From Mycobacterium sp. NS-7484 (GTDB taxonomy: Bacteria > Actinomycetota > Actinomycetes > Mycobacteriales > Mycobacteriaceae), in NCBI RefSeq assembly GCF_001953975.1, contig NZ_MBEJ01000078.1, positions 62,001 to 126,000 of the forward strand: DNA of 64,000 nt, given 5' to 3'. The position numbers were made by a program, and so were the translations under genes. Each line of letters opens with the position of its first letter. Position 1 is the stretch's first letter. The notes under the pieces were generated by a model. That model made no database searches. It was not told the DNA's origin and saw only the letters and a program-made list of their open reading frames with translations. Positions 1 to 10,054 of this stretch are shown in pieces.

Positions 1-623
1 CGCATCATCCCTTGGGCCGCCCGCGGCGCCGTCGCGGTCGGCGCCGCCGCCGCGGTCGACTCGCCGACTCCCGGCAGCACGATCGGCGTCATCGGCATGA
101 TGGGCTCGAACAGCAGGTTGAGGGTGGTTTCGGCGTGATACGCCTCCATCGCCCCGGCGGCCTGGTTCCACATCCGCACGAAGTAGTCGAACTCGTTGAG
201 CCCGATCGGCATCGTGTTGATGCCGAGGAAGTTGGTCGCTTCCAACACCGCGTGGGTGACGTGGTTCTGCTCGATCTCCGGAATGGGCGGAGTGGTGGTC
301 AGCGCCAGGGTGTACGAACTTGCCTGGGCACTGGCCTGCAACGCCCGCTTCTGCGCCTGCAAGGCCATCGTCCGCAGCCACATGATCATCGGCATCGTCG
401 CCGACACCGCACGCTCACTCGCCCCGCCGCTCCACACGGAGGTCAGGTTGCTGAGCGCGCCGGCCAGCTCGTCGGCCTGGGTCTCCAGCAGGATCGCCAA
501 GCCCTCCCAGCCCGTTGCCGCCTGGAGCATCGGCGCCGGACCAGCACCGCACATCAAGCGTGCGGTGTTGATCTCTGGAGGCAACGCTATCCAGGTGGGT
601 AGGACCGGGAGTGCCGCGACCAT
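1..623 (-). CDS. ppe68: PPE68-type PPE protein of ESX-1 (N-terminal 207 codons; continues past the window edge)
   Basis: Only the N-terminal part is present; the reading frame is still open at base 1. Translation from the ATG at 623 gives the PPE signature (LPPEINTARL near residue 14), a WxG turn (VWSGG, about residue 67) and the helical PPE core rich in Ala and Met. It lies 35 bp downstream of a PE gene on the same strand, the usual PE-PPE pair. In ESX-1 loci this position, directly after eccCb1-PE35, is PPE68, a PPE protein that pairs with PE35, is chaperoned by EspG1 and is bound by the ESX-1 machinery. esxB and esxA would be expected just beyond the left edge. The identification as PPE68 rather than another PPE rests on synteny plus the N-terminal pattern. 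Confidence 0.88.
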   Translation of the reverse strand, partial: MVAALPVLPTWIALPPEINTARLMCGAGPAPMLQAATGWEGLAILLETQADELAGALSNLTSVWSGGASERAVSATMPMIMWLRTMALQAQKRALQASAQASSYTLALTTTPPIPEIEQNHVTHAVLEATNFLGINTMPIGLNEFDYFVRMWNQAAGAMEAYHAETTLNLLFEPIMPMTPIVLPGVGESTAAAAPTATAPRAAQGMM

Positions 624-658
624 TGCTGGAAGACCCTATCTTTGACGAATCGTGGCTG

Positions 659-952
659 TTAGAGAGTGGTTGCCTGGGCGGCGTCGACCGCGTTGTAAAT
701 CCCCGCGATCTCGGCGTAGGCCGCACCCGCCCGGGTGAGTTCCTCCTGGGCGAACGAGTTCGCCGCCAGAGCCTCCACACCCTCGCTGGCGAAGGCCATG
801 GCAGCCATTGCCGAGACCTCGTCAGCGCCGGCCGGAACCAGCGCGGTAACCGCCGCAGCAGCGGTGGTGCCACCGGCCAGACCACGGGCCGCGTTTGCGA
901 TCACCTGTGCCGCAACGCCTTCGGCGCCGGGGTTGTGCATCAACGGTTGCAT
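659..952 (-). CDS. pe35: PE35-type PE protein of ESX-1
   Basis: A 97-residue PE-family protein predicted to be secreted through ESX-1 as a helical pair with the adjacent PPE68. The start chosen is the ATG at 952 (MQPLMHNPG...), because a GGGGAG Shine-Dalgarno sequence lies about 7 nt upstream and the length then matches the roughly 99-residue M. tuberculosis PE35; a longer frame from 997 has no support. The core segment around VPAGADEVSA is typical of PE domains. Near the C-terminus there is YNAVD, which fits the YxxxD/E type VII secretion signal. The 159-bp gap to eccCb1 contains a near-palindromic TTAGTATCTAA on the minus strand that could hold an internal promoter, but this is speculative. 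Confidence 0.9.
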   Translation of the reverse strand: MQPLMHNPGAEGVAAQVIANAARGLAGGTTAAAAVTALVPAGADEVSAMAAMAFASEGVEALAANSFAQEELTRAGAAYAEIAGIYNAVDAAQATTL

Positions 953-1111
953 TTGCTTGCTCCCCTGTTTCGTTTCCAAATGCACGGGGACAAGCACTCA
1001 AAGTCGACGTGGCAGAAAGTTTGCCAAGCCGTCCAGGAACCTGTCCCCCGATTCCTTTGCTGACGGGCTGCCGCCAGCGTTGCTGAGTGCGTTGATTAGA
1101 TACTAACTGCC

Positions 1112-2887
1112 CTATTGGGGTGCTGCGAACACTTCTTCGTCGGGTGGATCGACATAGGCCGCCTGAATGACCTCCTTGCCGTCCGGACCGACCATAAACG
1201 CCTGGCCAGGAGGTCTTTTCTTGACGATGATCTCCCGCGACGGGAAGTCGTTCTTCTCGCCGGACAGGAACAACGTCGGCGAACCGGCGCCGTAAGCAGC
1301 ACCGACGAACTTGTCCATCGTGGCCCGATGGGCCAGGCTCATCTGGCACGTCACGATGATGTGCAGGCCGATATCGGCGGCCGCCGGCAGTAGCGGGCCC
1401 AACGGCGCCATCGGCGACATCATGCCCGCCGCGGCGGTGATCATGTGCCAGTCGTCGACCAGCAGCACGATGTCCGGACCGCTCCACCACGACCGCGCCC
1501 GCAGCTGCGCGGTGGTCAGATCGGGCGGTGGCAACCGTTTCTTCAGGTTGACGGCCAGCGCCTTGATCGCCTCTTCCAACGAGGCGCTGTTGCGGTTGAT
1601 CGCACCGGCGGCCAGCAGATGCGTCTCGGGCACCGCGTCGAGCAGACCGGACCGGTAGTCCGCCAGCATGAACCTGACCTGGTCGGGGCTGTTGCGACTG
1701 CAGATCGCCTTGGCCGCGGCGTGGGCGATGGTGGTCTTGCCCGACTTCGGCGCACCGAAGATCAGCAGGTGCGGCGTGATGTTCATCTGGTTGTAGGCAA
1801 CCGTGAGGTCCGACTCGCGCACGCCCAACGGCACCTGCCAACGCGTGCGGTAGTCGGAGTCGGGTCCGGGCGGGTTCGGATCGAGCTGATGCAGGTAGAT
1901 CCGTTCCGGCAGCACCCGCACCTGCGGCGCCTGGTCGGTGTGGCGCGACGACACTTCCTGCACGCCCGCCGAGATGGCGTCGACGATGTTGGCGGCGCTG
2001 TGGACGCCGTCCAGCCGGGGCACCCCGATCATCAGGTGGTGCTTCTCGAGCGACACGGCCCGACCGGGACGGTTGGCGGGGATATCCCGCGTGATCCGGT
2101 CGATCTGGGTTTCGTTGACGTCACCGAGGCGGAACTCCACCTTGGTGCCCAGATAGTCGCGCACACGCGACTTCAGCTCGGTCCAGCGCGGCGTGGAGAT
2201 GATGACGTGCACGCCGTACGCCAGACCCTGACCCGCCAGATCCTGCACGGCCGGTTCCAGGTCGGGGAATTCCGCCACGAAGGCCGGCCAACCATCGATC
2301 ACCAGGAAGACGTCACCGAACGGGTCCTGCGCGGCCGGATTCTCCGGGTCCTCGCGCATCTCGCGATACGACGCGATCGAGCCCACGCGGTACTGCTTGA
2401 ACACCTGCTCGCGGGCCCTCAGCACGGCCTTGACCTCGGCCACCACCCGGTTGACCCGGTCCGGTTCGGCACGGGTGGCCACACCGCCCACGTGCGGCAG
2501 ATCCTCCATGTACATCAAGCCACCGCCACCGAGGTCGATGCAGTAGAACTGCACCTGACGCGGCGTGTGGGTGGCAGCCGCCGAGAGCATCAGCGTCTGC
2601 AGGAAGGTCGACTTACCGGTCTGCGGGGCACCGCCGATCGCGATGTTGCCGCCGGCGGCCGAGACGTCGACGCCCCAGATGTCCTGCCGGTGCCGACGCG
2701 GCTCGTCCATGATCCCCAGCGCAAACCGCAGCGGTTTGCGCTGATAGTCCCGCTCGATCAGTTCGTTGACCGGCGTCGGATCGGTCAGCGGCGGCAGCCA
2801 CATCTTGTATGCGCGGCTTTCACCGGTGCCCAATTGCGCGAGGACCACCTCGCGCAAGACCTTCGGTTCAGCTTCTGTGGACATCAA
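1112..2887 (-). CDS. eccCb1: ESX-1 secretion ATPase EccCb1 (FtsK/SpoIIIE family, C-terminal subunit)
   Basis: A 591-residue cytosolic ATPase with two FtsK/SpoIIIE-type NTPase domains, the same length as M. tuberculosis EccCb1. Walker A motifs are visible as [10 protein letters not shown] (about residue 84) and GAPKSGKTT (about residue 377). Walker B-like strands are VFLVIDGW in the first domain and DIVLLVDDW in the second. In ESX-1 this split subunit docks on EccCa1 and recognises the C-terminal signals of substrates such as EsxB. Its ATG overlaps the eccCa1 stop by 4 nt (ATGA), implying translational coupling. It is followed by PE35-PPE68, the canonical ESX-1 order. Confidence 0.97.
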   Translation of the reverse strand: MMSTEAEPKVLREVVLAQLGTGESRAYKMWLPPLTDPTPVNELIERDYQRKPLRFALGIMDEPRRHRQDIWGVDVSAAGGNIAIGGAPQTGKSTFLQTLMLSAAATHTPRQVQFYCIDLGGGGLMYMEDLPHVGGVATRAEPDRVNRVVAEVKAVLRAREQVFKQYRVGSIASYREMREDPENPAAQDPFGDVFLVIDGWPAFVAEFPDLEPAVQDLAGQGLAYGVHVIISTPRWTELKSRVRDYLGTKVEFRLGDVNETQIDRITRDIPANRPGRAVSLEKHHLMIGVPRLDGVHSAANIVDAISAGVQEVSSRHTDQAPQVRVLPERIYLHQLDPNPPGPDSDYRTRWQVPLGVRESDLTVAYNQMNITPHLLIFGAPKSGKTTIAHAAAKAICSRNSPDQVRFMLADYRSGLLDAVPETHLLAAGAINRNSASLEEAIKALAVNLKKRLPPPDLTTAQLRARSWWSGPDIVLLVDDWHMITAAAGMMSPMAPLGPLLPAAADIGLHIIVTCQMSLAHRATMDKFVGAAYGAGSPTLFLSGEKNDFPSREIIVKKRPPGQAFMVGPDGKEVIQAAYVDPPDEEVFAAPQ

Positions 2888-5112
2888 TTCACCGCCGTAT
2901 CAAAAATCGGAGTCGTGGTGAACTGGTGAATCCGCACCCGCGCCTGACGCTTCGCCCGCGGCTTGGCCTCACCGTCAACGGACTCTTCCACCTCGGGAAC
3001 ATAGGTGCCGCCGGTGTAGAGCGTGGCGAACTTCACCGGGTCCTCCATACCGACCCGCAGGAACCCGACACCGCTTTCCTTGTTGGTGATGTACTGCGCC
3101 TCGGGGGTACCGATCACCGCCTTGGACTCGGCAGAGCTGGTGGTACGCAACGCGATTCGGTACGTCAGGTTCGGTTCCAGCTTGTCGATGCGCACGCCGC
3201 CGGTGTTCAGCGACTGCGTGGCCAGCAGCAGGTGCACACGCAGCGACCGGCCCACACGACAGATGCGGTCGAACAACCCGATGAAGTCGGGATGGTTCTG
3301 CAAGAGCTCGGCGAACTCGTCGACCACCACGAACAACGTCGGCAACGGCGGCAGGTCCGCACCGCGCTCGCGGTGCTTCTCGTACTCGGCCACACCGGAG
3401 AGCGCACCGGCGGCACCCACCTGCATACCGGCCTGACGCAGGATCTGCTGGCGCCGGTCGAGTTCACCGGTGAGCACCTCGCCCATACGGCCGACGAGCT
3501 CGGCTTCCTCTTCCATGTTGGTGACGACGGCCGCGGTGTGCGGCAGCTTCTCCATGCCCAGGAAGGTCGAACCGCCCTTGAAGTCGGTCAGTAGCAAGTT
3601 GATCTGGTCGGGGTGGTGGGTGGCCACCAGCGACAGGATCATGGTCCGCAGGAACTCCGACTTACCCGAGCCGGTGGTACCGATGAGCATGCCGTGCGGG
3701 CCGGCACCGAACTCGGCACCTTCCTTGATGTCGAGGGTCATCACCTCGCCGGTCTTGAGCTCGTGCCCGAACGGGATCTTGAGCCGGTCCCGGTCGGTGT
3801 CGGCGAACATCCGCCACCGCGCCGGGGTGACTTCCTCGACCGACTTCGCACCGACCAGGTGGTGCCATTCTTTCGAGACCTTCTTCTGCACCCGCACGTT
3901 CTTGTCGATGATCGTGCCGGTGATCGACCAGCCGGCCAGCTTGCGGGCGACGCGGGTGGCCTGTGACGGCGTCATCCGGTCGACCACCCGGGTCACCTCG
4001 CGGTAGTTCTGGTTGGGCAGCTTGTCGTCGCAGGTGCCGTCGGCGTCGACGCGCAGCCGGTAGGCCGATCCGCGGTGGTTGCCCAGCGTCAGCACCGTGA
4101 CCCCGGCCCGCCCGTCGACGGGGAACCCGGCCTTGCCGCCGGTGAGATCCACCACGATGACGTACGGACCGCCGGGGGCCGCGTCGGCGCTGTGCGGCCC
4201 GCGGGCGGTCAGATCGCTCAACCCGTCGGGGCGGGTGTACACCAGCCGGGTCGGCCCGGCGGCATCGGTGTCGGTCTGGTGCTGGGTGTGCGGCAGCCAC
4301 TTCAGCCACGACCACTTCGGGTCTTCGGGGTTGTCGGTGAGCACCCGGATTTGCAGCAGGTCTGGCGGATGGAACACCGCCAGATGGCAGATCATCGCCG
4401 TCAGCAGCCCCGCCGCGCCGTCCGCGTCGCCACCCACGGCGATGGTCGGAAACGTCCGCAGCTGAACAAGTTTGGGGCAATCGTGGATCAGGCCGTGGGT
4501 GCGCAGGAACTTCGTCACCCACATATGGCTGACCGGCTCCAGGTGCGGCTGCGGTGCGCCCTGCGGACCGGCCAGCTCGCCACTGGTGTTCGGCTTGAGC
4601 AACCGGTCGACGGCGATCTCCGAGCCGATGCCGATCCGCGTGGCGGCGTAGAAGTCCGAGTTGGCCTGCCGCGACCACTGCCGGTGGGTGCCGATGATCG
4701 AGAGCAGATCGTCGGGATGCGGTGCGTGGTAACCGAAGAACGACACCTGCGCGGACGCCGACGACGTGACCCGGTTGCGCAGCCCGGCCAGATACCGCAG
4801 GTATTCCTTGCGGTCGGCGTTGATTTCCGGAACCCGCTTGCCGCCCTGACCACCACCGGACATGAAACCGACGGTGCCCATGATCATCATCAGCGGCATC
4901 ATCAGCATGTACGGCGACAGCTGACGTACACCGGTGAAGATCATGATCGCGATCATGCCGAGCATGCAGCCGCCCATGACCCAGGGCATGGCCTTCTGCA
5001 TGCCCGACGGCGGGATCTCGATGCCGAGGTCATCGGGTGGGGCGACGTTGATCTCGCCCGGTGTCAGCCGCGGCCCCCGCTTGATCGTCGGGGTGAACTT
5101 CTTCGTCGTCAT
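2884..5112 (-). CDS. eccCa1: ESX-1 secretion ATPase EccCa1 (membrane-anchored FtsK/SpoIIIE subunit)
   Basis: A 742-residue membrane ATPase (about 747 in M. tuberculosis). Two hydrophobic segments between residues 40 and 90 ([16 protein letters not shown] and the following Met-rich stretch) anchor it. A single clear P-loop, [10 protein letters not shown], lies near residue 475 and a Walker B-type strand ([14 protein letters not shown]) follows. With EccCb1 it forms the motor of the ESX-1 translocon, which also contains EccB1, EccD1 and EccE1. Four-nucleotide overlaps with both eccB1 upstream and eccCb1 downstream show a tightly coupled operon. The split of EccC into a and b proteins is characteristic of ESX-1 as opposed to ESX-3 or ESX-5. 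Confidence 0.97.
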   Translation of the reverse strand: MTTKKFTPTIKRGPRLTPGEINVAPPDDLGIEIPPSGMQKAMPWVMGGCMLGMIAIMIFTGVRQLSPYMLMMPLMMIMGTVGFMSGGGQGGKRVPEINADRKEYLRYLAGLRNRVTSSASAQVSFFGYHAPHPDDLLSIIGTHRQWSRQANSDFYAATRIGIGSEIAVDRLLKPNTSGELAGPQGAPQPHLEPVSHMWVTKFLRTHGLIHDCPKLVQLRTFPTIAVGGDADGAAGLLTAMICHLAVFHPPDLLQIRVLTDNPEDPKWSWLKWLPHTQHQTDTDAAGPTRLVYTRPDGLSDLTARGPHSADAAPGGPYVIVVDLTGGKAGFPVDGRAGVTVLTLGNHRGSAYRLRVDADGTCDDKLPNQNYREVTRVVDRMTPSQATRVARKLAGWSITGTIIDKNVRVQKKVSKEWHHLVGAKSVEEVTPARWRMFADTDRDRLKIPFGHELKTGEVMTLDIKEGAEFGAGPHGMLIGTTGSGKSEFLRTMILSLVATHHPDQINLLLTDFKGGSTFLGMEKLPHTAAVVTNMEEEAELVGRMGEVLTGELDRRQQILRQAGMQVGAAGALSGVAEYEKHRERGADLPPLPTLFVVVDEFAELLQNHPDFIGLFDRICRVGRSLRVHLLLATQSLNTGGVRIDKLEPNLTYRIALRTTSSAESKAVIGTPEAQYITNKESGVGFLRVGMEDPVKFATLYTGGTYVPEVEESVDGEAKPRAKRQARVRIHQFTTTPIFDTAVN

Positions 5113-6551
5113 GAGCCTTGCTTACTTTCGACTTTGCGCGGGTTCGGGTCGTCGGGAAGTGTGTCGTGCTCGATGAGCGCGGCTTCCTTCGACAGCACCG
5201 GGCCTTCCACCAGCAGCCCGACGACCTGCCACGGTGCGTTCACCGCACCGGCCAGGCCCAGATTCTTCGCGGCGTCGTCGTTGGCGACGCCGTAGCGCAC
5301 CCCTTGCGGGTCGATGTAGTAGAGGCTCTCGCCCACCCGGGGATCGGGCGACTGTAAGCGGACGAACTGGCCGCCCTCGATGTACACCGTTGCGTCACCG
5401 CCTATCTGGTCGATCCCGGTGCCGATGGCCGACGACGGGATCGGCAGCCGGCGACCGGCGATGACGGTGGTCTTCGGCGCCTGATCACCCGGCTCACGCT
5501 GCCAGGCCCAGCACAGCACCGGAGAGTCCTGACGCAGCAGCACCTCCAGCGGCTTGTCCGGCAACGGCGAGACATACACCTGCTCGGGGATCTTGGCCAC
5601 CACGCTGGCCTCCACCGACGGCGGCTGCAACAGCCCGTAGGAGTTGGTGGCGCGCAACGCCGCAGCCGTGGTGTCGTTGACCCGGGCCACCCCGTCCGGC
5701 AACACCACATAGTGCTGGGGCTCGGATTCGGTGGCCGTCTGGAACACCGAGCCGATCACCAGATTCGCCGGCAGCCCAACGGTATTGGGCGCACCGGCGG
5801 CCGGGATCATCGGCAGCTGCCAGGGCCCCATGTTGGCCAGCGCGTTGAACAAGCCTTCCGAAACCGGGGTGGCCTTGGCGGTGACCGGGATGCCCACCGC
5901 AGAGCTCACCGCCCGGTCGGCCAGGTCGATGCTGTGCCGGCCCTCTTCGGTCACCAGCCAGTTGGCGCCCTCGAAGGACACCAGCATGGCCTGGTTCTCC
6001 CGCATCGGGCCGACGGCCATGTCAGTGGCCAGCGACCTGATCAGGATCGACGTCTCCACCTTGGGTGCGGCGCTGTCCGGCTTGGCGACGGTGTCGCACA
6101 GGGTCCAGCGCGAGGCCGGGGTACCGGTCGGGGTGGCATACGGCGCACCGGGAATGCCGATCGGCTGTCCCTTGGGCAGCCGGTTGAGCTCCTCGGATTT
6201 CACCGCCGACGGATTGCCGGAGTTGCCCAGCGCCAGCCGGGCGGAGGTGAGGTTGTACACCGGGCGCAACAGGTTGCTGCCCGGCAGCATCACGTAGAGC
6301 TGGTTGGTGGTCCGGTCCACCAGCAGCTGATCGGTGCCCTGCTTGCCCAACGGCTTGAAATACGCCATCAGCGCTGCGCCCAGGCAGATCAGCACCGAAA
6401 CCACGATTCCGGCGAACACCGCACGGCTGTAGAACTGCAGCGGATCGTCGAACATCCGGGTATCCCGGCGCACGATCGCGTGCTCGACGCGGCGCAGCAG
6501 AAAACGCCAGCCGCTGACCTGGACCTTGGTGGTGAGCCGGAAGCCTGCCAT
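5109..6551 (-). CDS. eccB1: ESX-1 core membrane protein EccB1
   Basis: A 480-residue single-pass protein, the same length as M. tuberculosis EccB1. The short cytosolic N-terminus ([20 protein letters not shown]...) is followed by one transmembrane helix at roughly residues 45-65 ([18 protein letters not shown]). A long periplasmic region of repeated beta modules follows, with family-typical phrases such as [10 protein letters not shown] and YVSPLPDKP. EccB forms the periplasmic part of the ESX membrane complex. The gene starts 3 bp after eccA1 ends and its stop overlaps eccCa1, so it lies in the middle of the ESX-1 operon. Confidence 0.96.
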   Translation of the reverse strand: MAGFRLTTKVQVSGWRFLLRRVEHAIVRRDTRMFDDPLQFYSRAVFAGIVVSVLICLGAALMAYFKPLGKQGTDQLLVDRTTNQLYVMLPGSNLLRPVYNLTSARLALGNSGNPSAVKSEELNRLPKGQPIGIPGAPYATPTGTPASRWTLCDTVAKPDSAAPKVETSILIRSLATDMAVGPMRENQAMLVSFEGANWLVTEEGRHSIDLADRAVSSAVGIPVTAKATPVSEGLFNALANMGPWQLPMIPAAGAPNTVGLPANLVIGSVFQTATESEPQHYVVLPDGVARVNDTTAAALRATNSYGLLQPPSVEASVVAKIPEQVYVSPLPDKPLEVLLRQDSPVLCWAWQREPGDQAPKTTVIAGRRLPIPSSAIGTGIDQIGGDATVYIEGGQFVRLQSPDPRVGESLYYIDPQGVRYGVANDDAAKNLGLAGAVNAPWQVVGLLVEGPVLSKEAALIEHDTLPDDPNPRKVESKQGS

Positions 6552-6554
6552 CTC

Positions 6555-8279
6555 TTATTCGCCGATGTTCAGGCGGCTGTGCACCGCCGCGATCGCCGCC
6601 GCCATGTCTTCTCCGTTGATCTCGCTGAGCTGCTCGACACCCAGGTTCTCGAAATCCAAGGACCGGGCCAACCGCATGTCCCGGTTTTGCTCACCGGCCT
6701 CCACCAGCTGCCGGGCATAACGACCGTTACCGGCGATGTCCAGCGCGGGCTTGCCGTTGAGGGTCCGCTGACTGAGCAGCGAGGCCGCCTCGTGTACCCG
6801 CTTGGCAGCCTCTTCGTCGAGCTGTGAATCGTTGGCCTTGGCAATGACTTTGGTGATGTCGACGATGTCGTCGGGCGAGTACGAGTCGAACTCGATGCGG
6901 GTGGCGAAACGCGACCGCAGGCCGTCGTTGGTCTCCAGCAGGCGATCGATGTCGTTGCTGTAGCCGGCGATGATGACCACCAGCCGGTCGCGGTCGTTCT
7001 CCATCCGGGCCAGCAGGGTGTCCAGCGCCTCGGTGCCGAACGGGTCGGCGCGGCCGTCGCGTTCCTGCACCAGGGTGTAGGCCTCGTCGATGAAGAGCAC
7101 GCCGCCGAGCGCCCGATCGATCGTCTTGGCCGTCTTCACCGCCGACTGACCTTCGTACTCCGCGACGAAATCCTTACGCGAGGTCTCGATCAGCTTCGGC
7201 TCGGCGATGACGCCGAGTCCGGCCAGGATGTTGGCCACCACCCGCGCGATCGTCGTCTTACCGGTACCCGGCGGGCCGGCGAAGATCATGTGCTTGGAGG
7301 TCTGCGCCACCTTCATGCCGCGCGCGGCACGGATCCTGGCCATCTGGGTGGCTGCCCGGTAGGCCTCGATCTGTTCCTTCACCCGGCCCAAGCCGATCTG
7401 ACGATCCAACTCGGCCTGCGCCTCGGCCAGCAGCTTGTCGCGAGCCGACGTGTCGGCCACCACGCTGGAGGGATCCCAGGGGTCGGTGCGGGCCGCGATC
7501 TTCTCGGCGGTCGTGGTTTCCAACCGGTAGGCCGGATCACGAAGCGCTGCAGTGACTTTGGGCTCGGGGAAGTTCGCCTGAAGCCATTCCAGCAGAACCT
7601 GGGCCGACTCTTCGTTGCCCTGGTTGCGCCGGGCCATGGCCAGGTACCAGGCGATCGCCGGTGCGCAGGCCTGACCGGCCGGGGTGTCGTTGGCCTCGGT
7701 GAGCCGACGATCCGCCTCGGTGAACAGACCGAGATTGGCCGCCGCGACCCCGTGCGCCACCCCCGCCGCCGCGGCCAGGAACTTGTCCGGCCACTGCTCG
7801 GCACCACGCACCTGGTCGATCACATCGGTCCAGCGTTGCGCCGCACCGTAGATCACCGCTTTCACCCATGCCACCAGGTGCTCGGATCCACCGGCCGGGG
7901 CGTCCTCCAGGGCCTCCATCGCGTCGGCGTAATTGCCCTCGTTGGCCTCCTGGACGGCGAAGCCCAGGGTGATCGCCAACGGTGAATTGATCGGGTAGGA
8001 GATGTCCTTGCCGTAGATGCCGCCGATCGGGATGCGGGCCCCGACACCGTTCATCGAGATCTCGGCCGCGCCGGCCAGCTGGCCGAAGTTCGAGCGTGAG
8101 TACCAGGCCCGGAACAGCGTCACCCGGTCGGTGTCGCCGCACCGGATCCGGCCTACCCAGGCGTCACACGCAGTCTCGTCGTAACTGGTGATCTCGGTGA
8201 ACATTTCGAGTGAGCGGGCCGGAGAGCTACTCAGCATCCCGACTGCGGTGCCGAACATCCCAGCGAGATGGTCAACCAT
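6555..8279 (-). CDS. eccA1: ESX-1 AAA+ ATPase EccA1
   Basis: A cytosolic CbxX/CfqX-type AAA+ ATPase of 574 residues (573 in M. tuberculosis). The N-terminal half is a TPR-like helical domain; the C-terminal half carries Walker A GPPGTGKTT (about residue 333), Walker B GGVLFIDEAY (about residue 390) and an arginine-finger region (GLRSRFATRIEF). The ATG at 8279 is preferred over an in-frame ATG at 8324, because it gives the conserved N-terminus MVDHLAGMF and overlaps the espH stop by a few bases, as in coupled operons. EccA proteins are thought to dissociate EspG-PE/PPE or other substrate-chaperone complexes; in slow growers EccA1 has also been linked to mycolate synthesis. Confidence 0.96.
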   Translation of the reverse strand: MVDHLAGMFGTAVGMLSSSPARSLEMFTEITSYDETACDAWVGRIRCGDTDRVTLFRAWYSRSNFGQLAGAAEISMNGVGARIPIGGIYGKDISYPINSPLAITLGFAVQEANEGNYADAMEALEDAPAGGSEHLVAWVKAVIYGAAQRWTDVIDQVRGAEQWPDKFLAAAAGVAHGVAAANLGLFTEADRRLTEANDTPAGQACAPAIAWYLAMARRNQGNEESAQVLLEWLQANFPEPKVTAALRDPAYRLETTTAEKIAARTDPWDPSSVVADTSARDKLLAEAQAELDRQIGLGRVKEQIEAYRAATQMARIRAARGMKVAQTSKHMIFAGPPGTGKTTIARVVANILAGLGVIAEPKLIETSRKDFVAEYEGQSAVKTAKTIDRALGGVLFIDEAYTLVQERDGRADPFGTEALDTLLARMENDRDRLVVIIAGYSNDIDRLLETNDGLRSRFATRIEFDSYSPDDIVDITKVIAKANDSQLDEEAAKRVHEAASLLSQRTLNGKPALDIAGNGRYARQLVEAGEQNRDMRLARSLDFENLGVEQLSEINGEDMAAAIAAVHSRLNIGE

Positions 8280-8838
8280 GATCGCCTCCATAGCGGGTCG
8301 AAAAGACCTGGGCCCGAGCATCATCGGCTTGCTCCGGGGTGGGCAGATTCAGGTCACGGGTCAAAAAATCGCGGGTCGCCGCGTCGTCGTGGCCATGCTC
8401 ACGCATTCCCGCGAGCATGAACGAGTACTGGGCGGACTTGGCCTGTTGTGCGGCCAGGTCCGCGATGAGCAGGATCTCCTCGGCGAGATCCCGCTCGGTC
8501 AGATCGGTGATCTTCGGCGCCAGCTCGATCTGCTGAACCCGACCATCCATGTACGCCGTCACCGTGACAGTTTCAGGTGGATTAGTGACGGTGAACAGCG
8601 GAACGGCCAGTTCATCGTCGTCGTCACGCTCGAAGAACCCGGGCACCGTCCCGTCGGAGACGGACCCGTCGGACGTGTCATCGGATACCGCGCCGTCGGA
8701 TATGGCGAGGTCGTCATAGGTGCCGAGCGCGTCCAACCCCAACGCATTCGAATCGTCGTCGGAATAGTCGAAATCCAGCGCCGAGAGGCCGTCGTAATCG
8801 TCATCGTCGTCCGGATAGTGTGGCGGAAAGTCACCCAC
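8272..8838 (-). CDS. espH: ESX-1 secretion-associated protein EspH
   Basis: A 188-residue protein starting at GTG 8838 (an AAGG sits just upstream). The first 80 residues are strongly acidic and low in complexity (runs of Asp, Ser and Gly). The C-terminal half, with LFTVTNPPETVTVTAYMDGR and LPTPEQADDARAQVFSTRY, matches the conserved EspH domain, a YbaB-like fold. In M. marinum and M. tuberculosis EspH acts as a chaperone-like factor for EspE/EspF-type substrates. Position between espG1 (13 bp upstream) and eccA1 (overlapping stop and start) is exactly as in other ESX-1 loci. The acidic tail is longer than I recall for M. tuberculosis EspH, but total length is similar (about 183). Confidence 0.9.
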   Translation of the reverse strand: MGDFPPHYPDDDDDYDGLSALDFDYSDDDSNALGLDALGTYDDLAISDGAVSDDTSDGSVSDGTVPGFFERDDDDELAVPLFTVTNPPETVTVTAYMDGRVQQIELAPKITDLTERDLAEEILLIADLAAQQAKSAQYSFMLAGMREHGHDDAATRDFLTRDLNLPTPEQADDARAQVFSTRYGGDHG

Positions 8839-8851
8839 CTTGGCGGCCCTT

Positions 8852-9700
8852 TCAGTGCAGGTAGGAACTATCCGACTCGGACTTGTCGAACCACGAACCC
8901 GAGGGCAACAACTCGACCAACCCGTCCAGGGCCCGCTGCAGGTTGTCCTTGGTACCGGTCAGGAAGCTGCCGTAGAGCTCACCGTTGACCCGGCGCGGGA
9001 TGGACACGATGCGTCCCTGCTTGGAGTCCAGGACACCGGCGGCCACGTCGACCTGGGAGATGGTGCCGCCCGGATTCCGCTCGGACGCGATGAGTTCCAC
9101 CCAACTCTCCGGCTCGGAGATGATGTTCGCGTACACCCGGGCCGAGGTGGGCGGGATCCCGTAACCGGTGAGCTCATCCGCGGTCCGGCACTTGGCCAGG
9201 GTTTCGGCGACACCGGTCAACGGTTCGACATTGGCCGGTGAACCCTCGCCGAGCACGGTCGTCACCATGCCGGCCAGACCCACCTGCGCAGCCACCCGCT
9301 GGAACACCAGGATGTCGTTGTCACGGGCGACGACCACGTGCCGACCGCCCTTGCGGCACACCACAAACCGGATCATCTTCCCGCCCACGTCACGACGCCA
9401 CCAGCGGCCCTCCAACGTGCGGTCGGGCCGGCTCAGGGTGTCGAGCATGGCGGCCACCTCGGGATGGGGGTTGCCGTAGACATCCAGCACGCCCTGGGCC
9501 ATGAGGTCACGGCCCACCTGGTCCCACACGATCTCGCGCAGGTCGGGTTGGGGGATGTTCAACCGGATGCCCATCGAGGGCGGAAAGTCGGTGAGGCCCA
9601 GCTTGTCGGCGACGACCAGAACCCCGTCGATGGTCAATTCGACCCCGACGACGTCATCGATCGCCTGTACGTTCGCATCCGCGCTGAACGAAGAAGTCAT
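8852..9700 (-). CDS. espG1: ESX-1 PE/PPE chaperone EspG1
   Basis: A 282-residue cytosolic chaperone (283 in M. tuberculosis). EspG proteins bind the tip of the PPE partner of PE-PPE heterodimers, here presumably PE35-PPE68 at the end of the same operon, and keep them soluble and directed to their own ESX system. The fold-typical segments VELTIDGVLVVADKLGL at the N-terminus and RWWRRDVGGKMIRFVVCRKGG in the middle identify the family. It starts 12 bp after espF ends and precedes espH by 13 bp. Confidence 0.94.
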   Translation of the reverse strand: MTSSFSADANVQAIDDVVGVELTIDGVLVVADKLGLTDFPPSMGIRLNIPQPDLREIVWDQVGRDLMAQGVLDVYGNPHPEVAAMLDTLSRPDRTLEGRWWRRDVGGKMIRFVVCRKGGRHVVVARDNDILVFQRVAAQVGLAGMVTTVLGEGSPANVEPLTGVAETLAKCRTADELTGYGIPPTSARVYANIISEPESWVELIASERNPGGTISQVDVAAGVLDSKQGRIVSIPRRVNGELYGSFLTGTKDNLQRALDGLVELLPSGSWFDKSESDSSYLH

Positions 9701-9712
9701 CTGTGCGCCCCC

Positions 9713-10024
9713 CTATCGAACTGTCCCGCTGAGGGCGTCGCCCATTGCCGAATCCGTCCGGTCGTATCCGCTCGCCGCGCGGGTGAGCTTGTCGCCGAGG
9801 TCCTGTGACACCCGGGCCATACCGTTGCCCGCGGCTCGCCGAGCGGTCAACGCGGCTTCCACCGCCGTGGCCGTCGACGACGAAATCGGTCCATGTGTCA
9901 TGCGCACGGAGGCGTCGAGACCCTCGACCGCCGCCGTGGCCAGCGCCAGACCGGAGGCAGCCTCGCCCTGTCTGACCGACAACTCCTGTAAATGAGCGGT
10001 GGCAACCCGCAAATCACCCGACAT
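9713..10024 (-). CDS. espF: ESX-1 secretion-associated protein EspF
   Basis: A 103-residue all-helical protein, the same length as M. tuberculosis EspF. It starts MSGDLRVATAHLQEL behind a GAGGGG Shine-Dalgarno sequence. The segment VRMTHGPISS corresponds to the conserved VQLTHGSFTS of EspF, and the distal YDRTD fits the YxxxD/E type VII export signal. EspF is a secreted ESX-1 substrate that is partly redundant with EspC and is thought to act with EspE. It lies 30 bp downstream of espE and 12 bp upstream of espG1. Confidence 0.9.
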   Translation of the reverse strand: MSGDLRVATAHLQELSVRQGEAASGLALATAAVEGLDASVRMTHGPISSSTATAVEAALTARRAAGNGMARVSQDLGDKLTRAASGYDRTDSAMGDALSGTVR

Positions 10025-10054
10025 GAAATCCCCTCGATCCCTGTACCTGGATTC

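Noticed and set aside
12..645. Plus-strand frames over the left edge
   Set aside because: Antisense to PPE68, low-complexity Arg/His composition.
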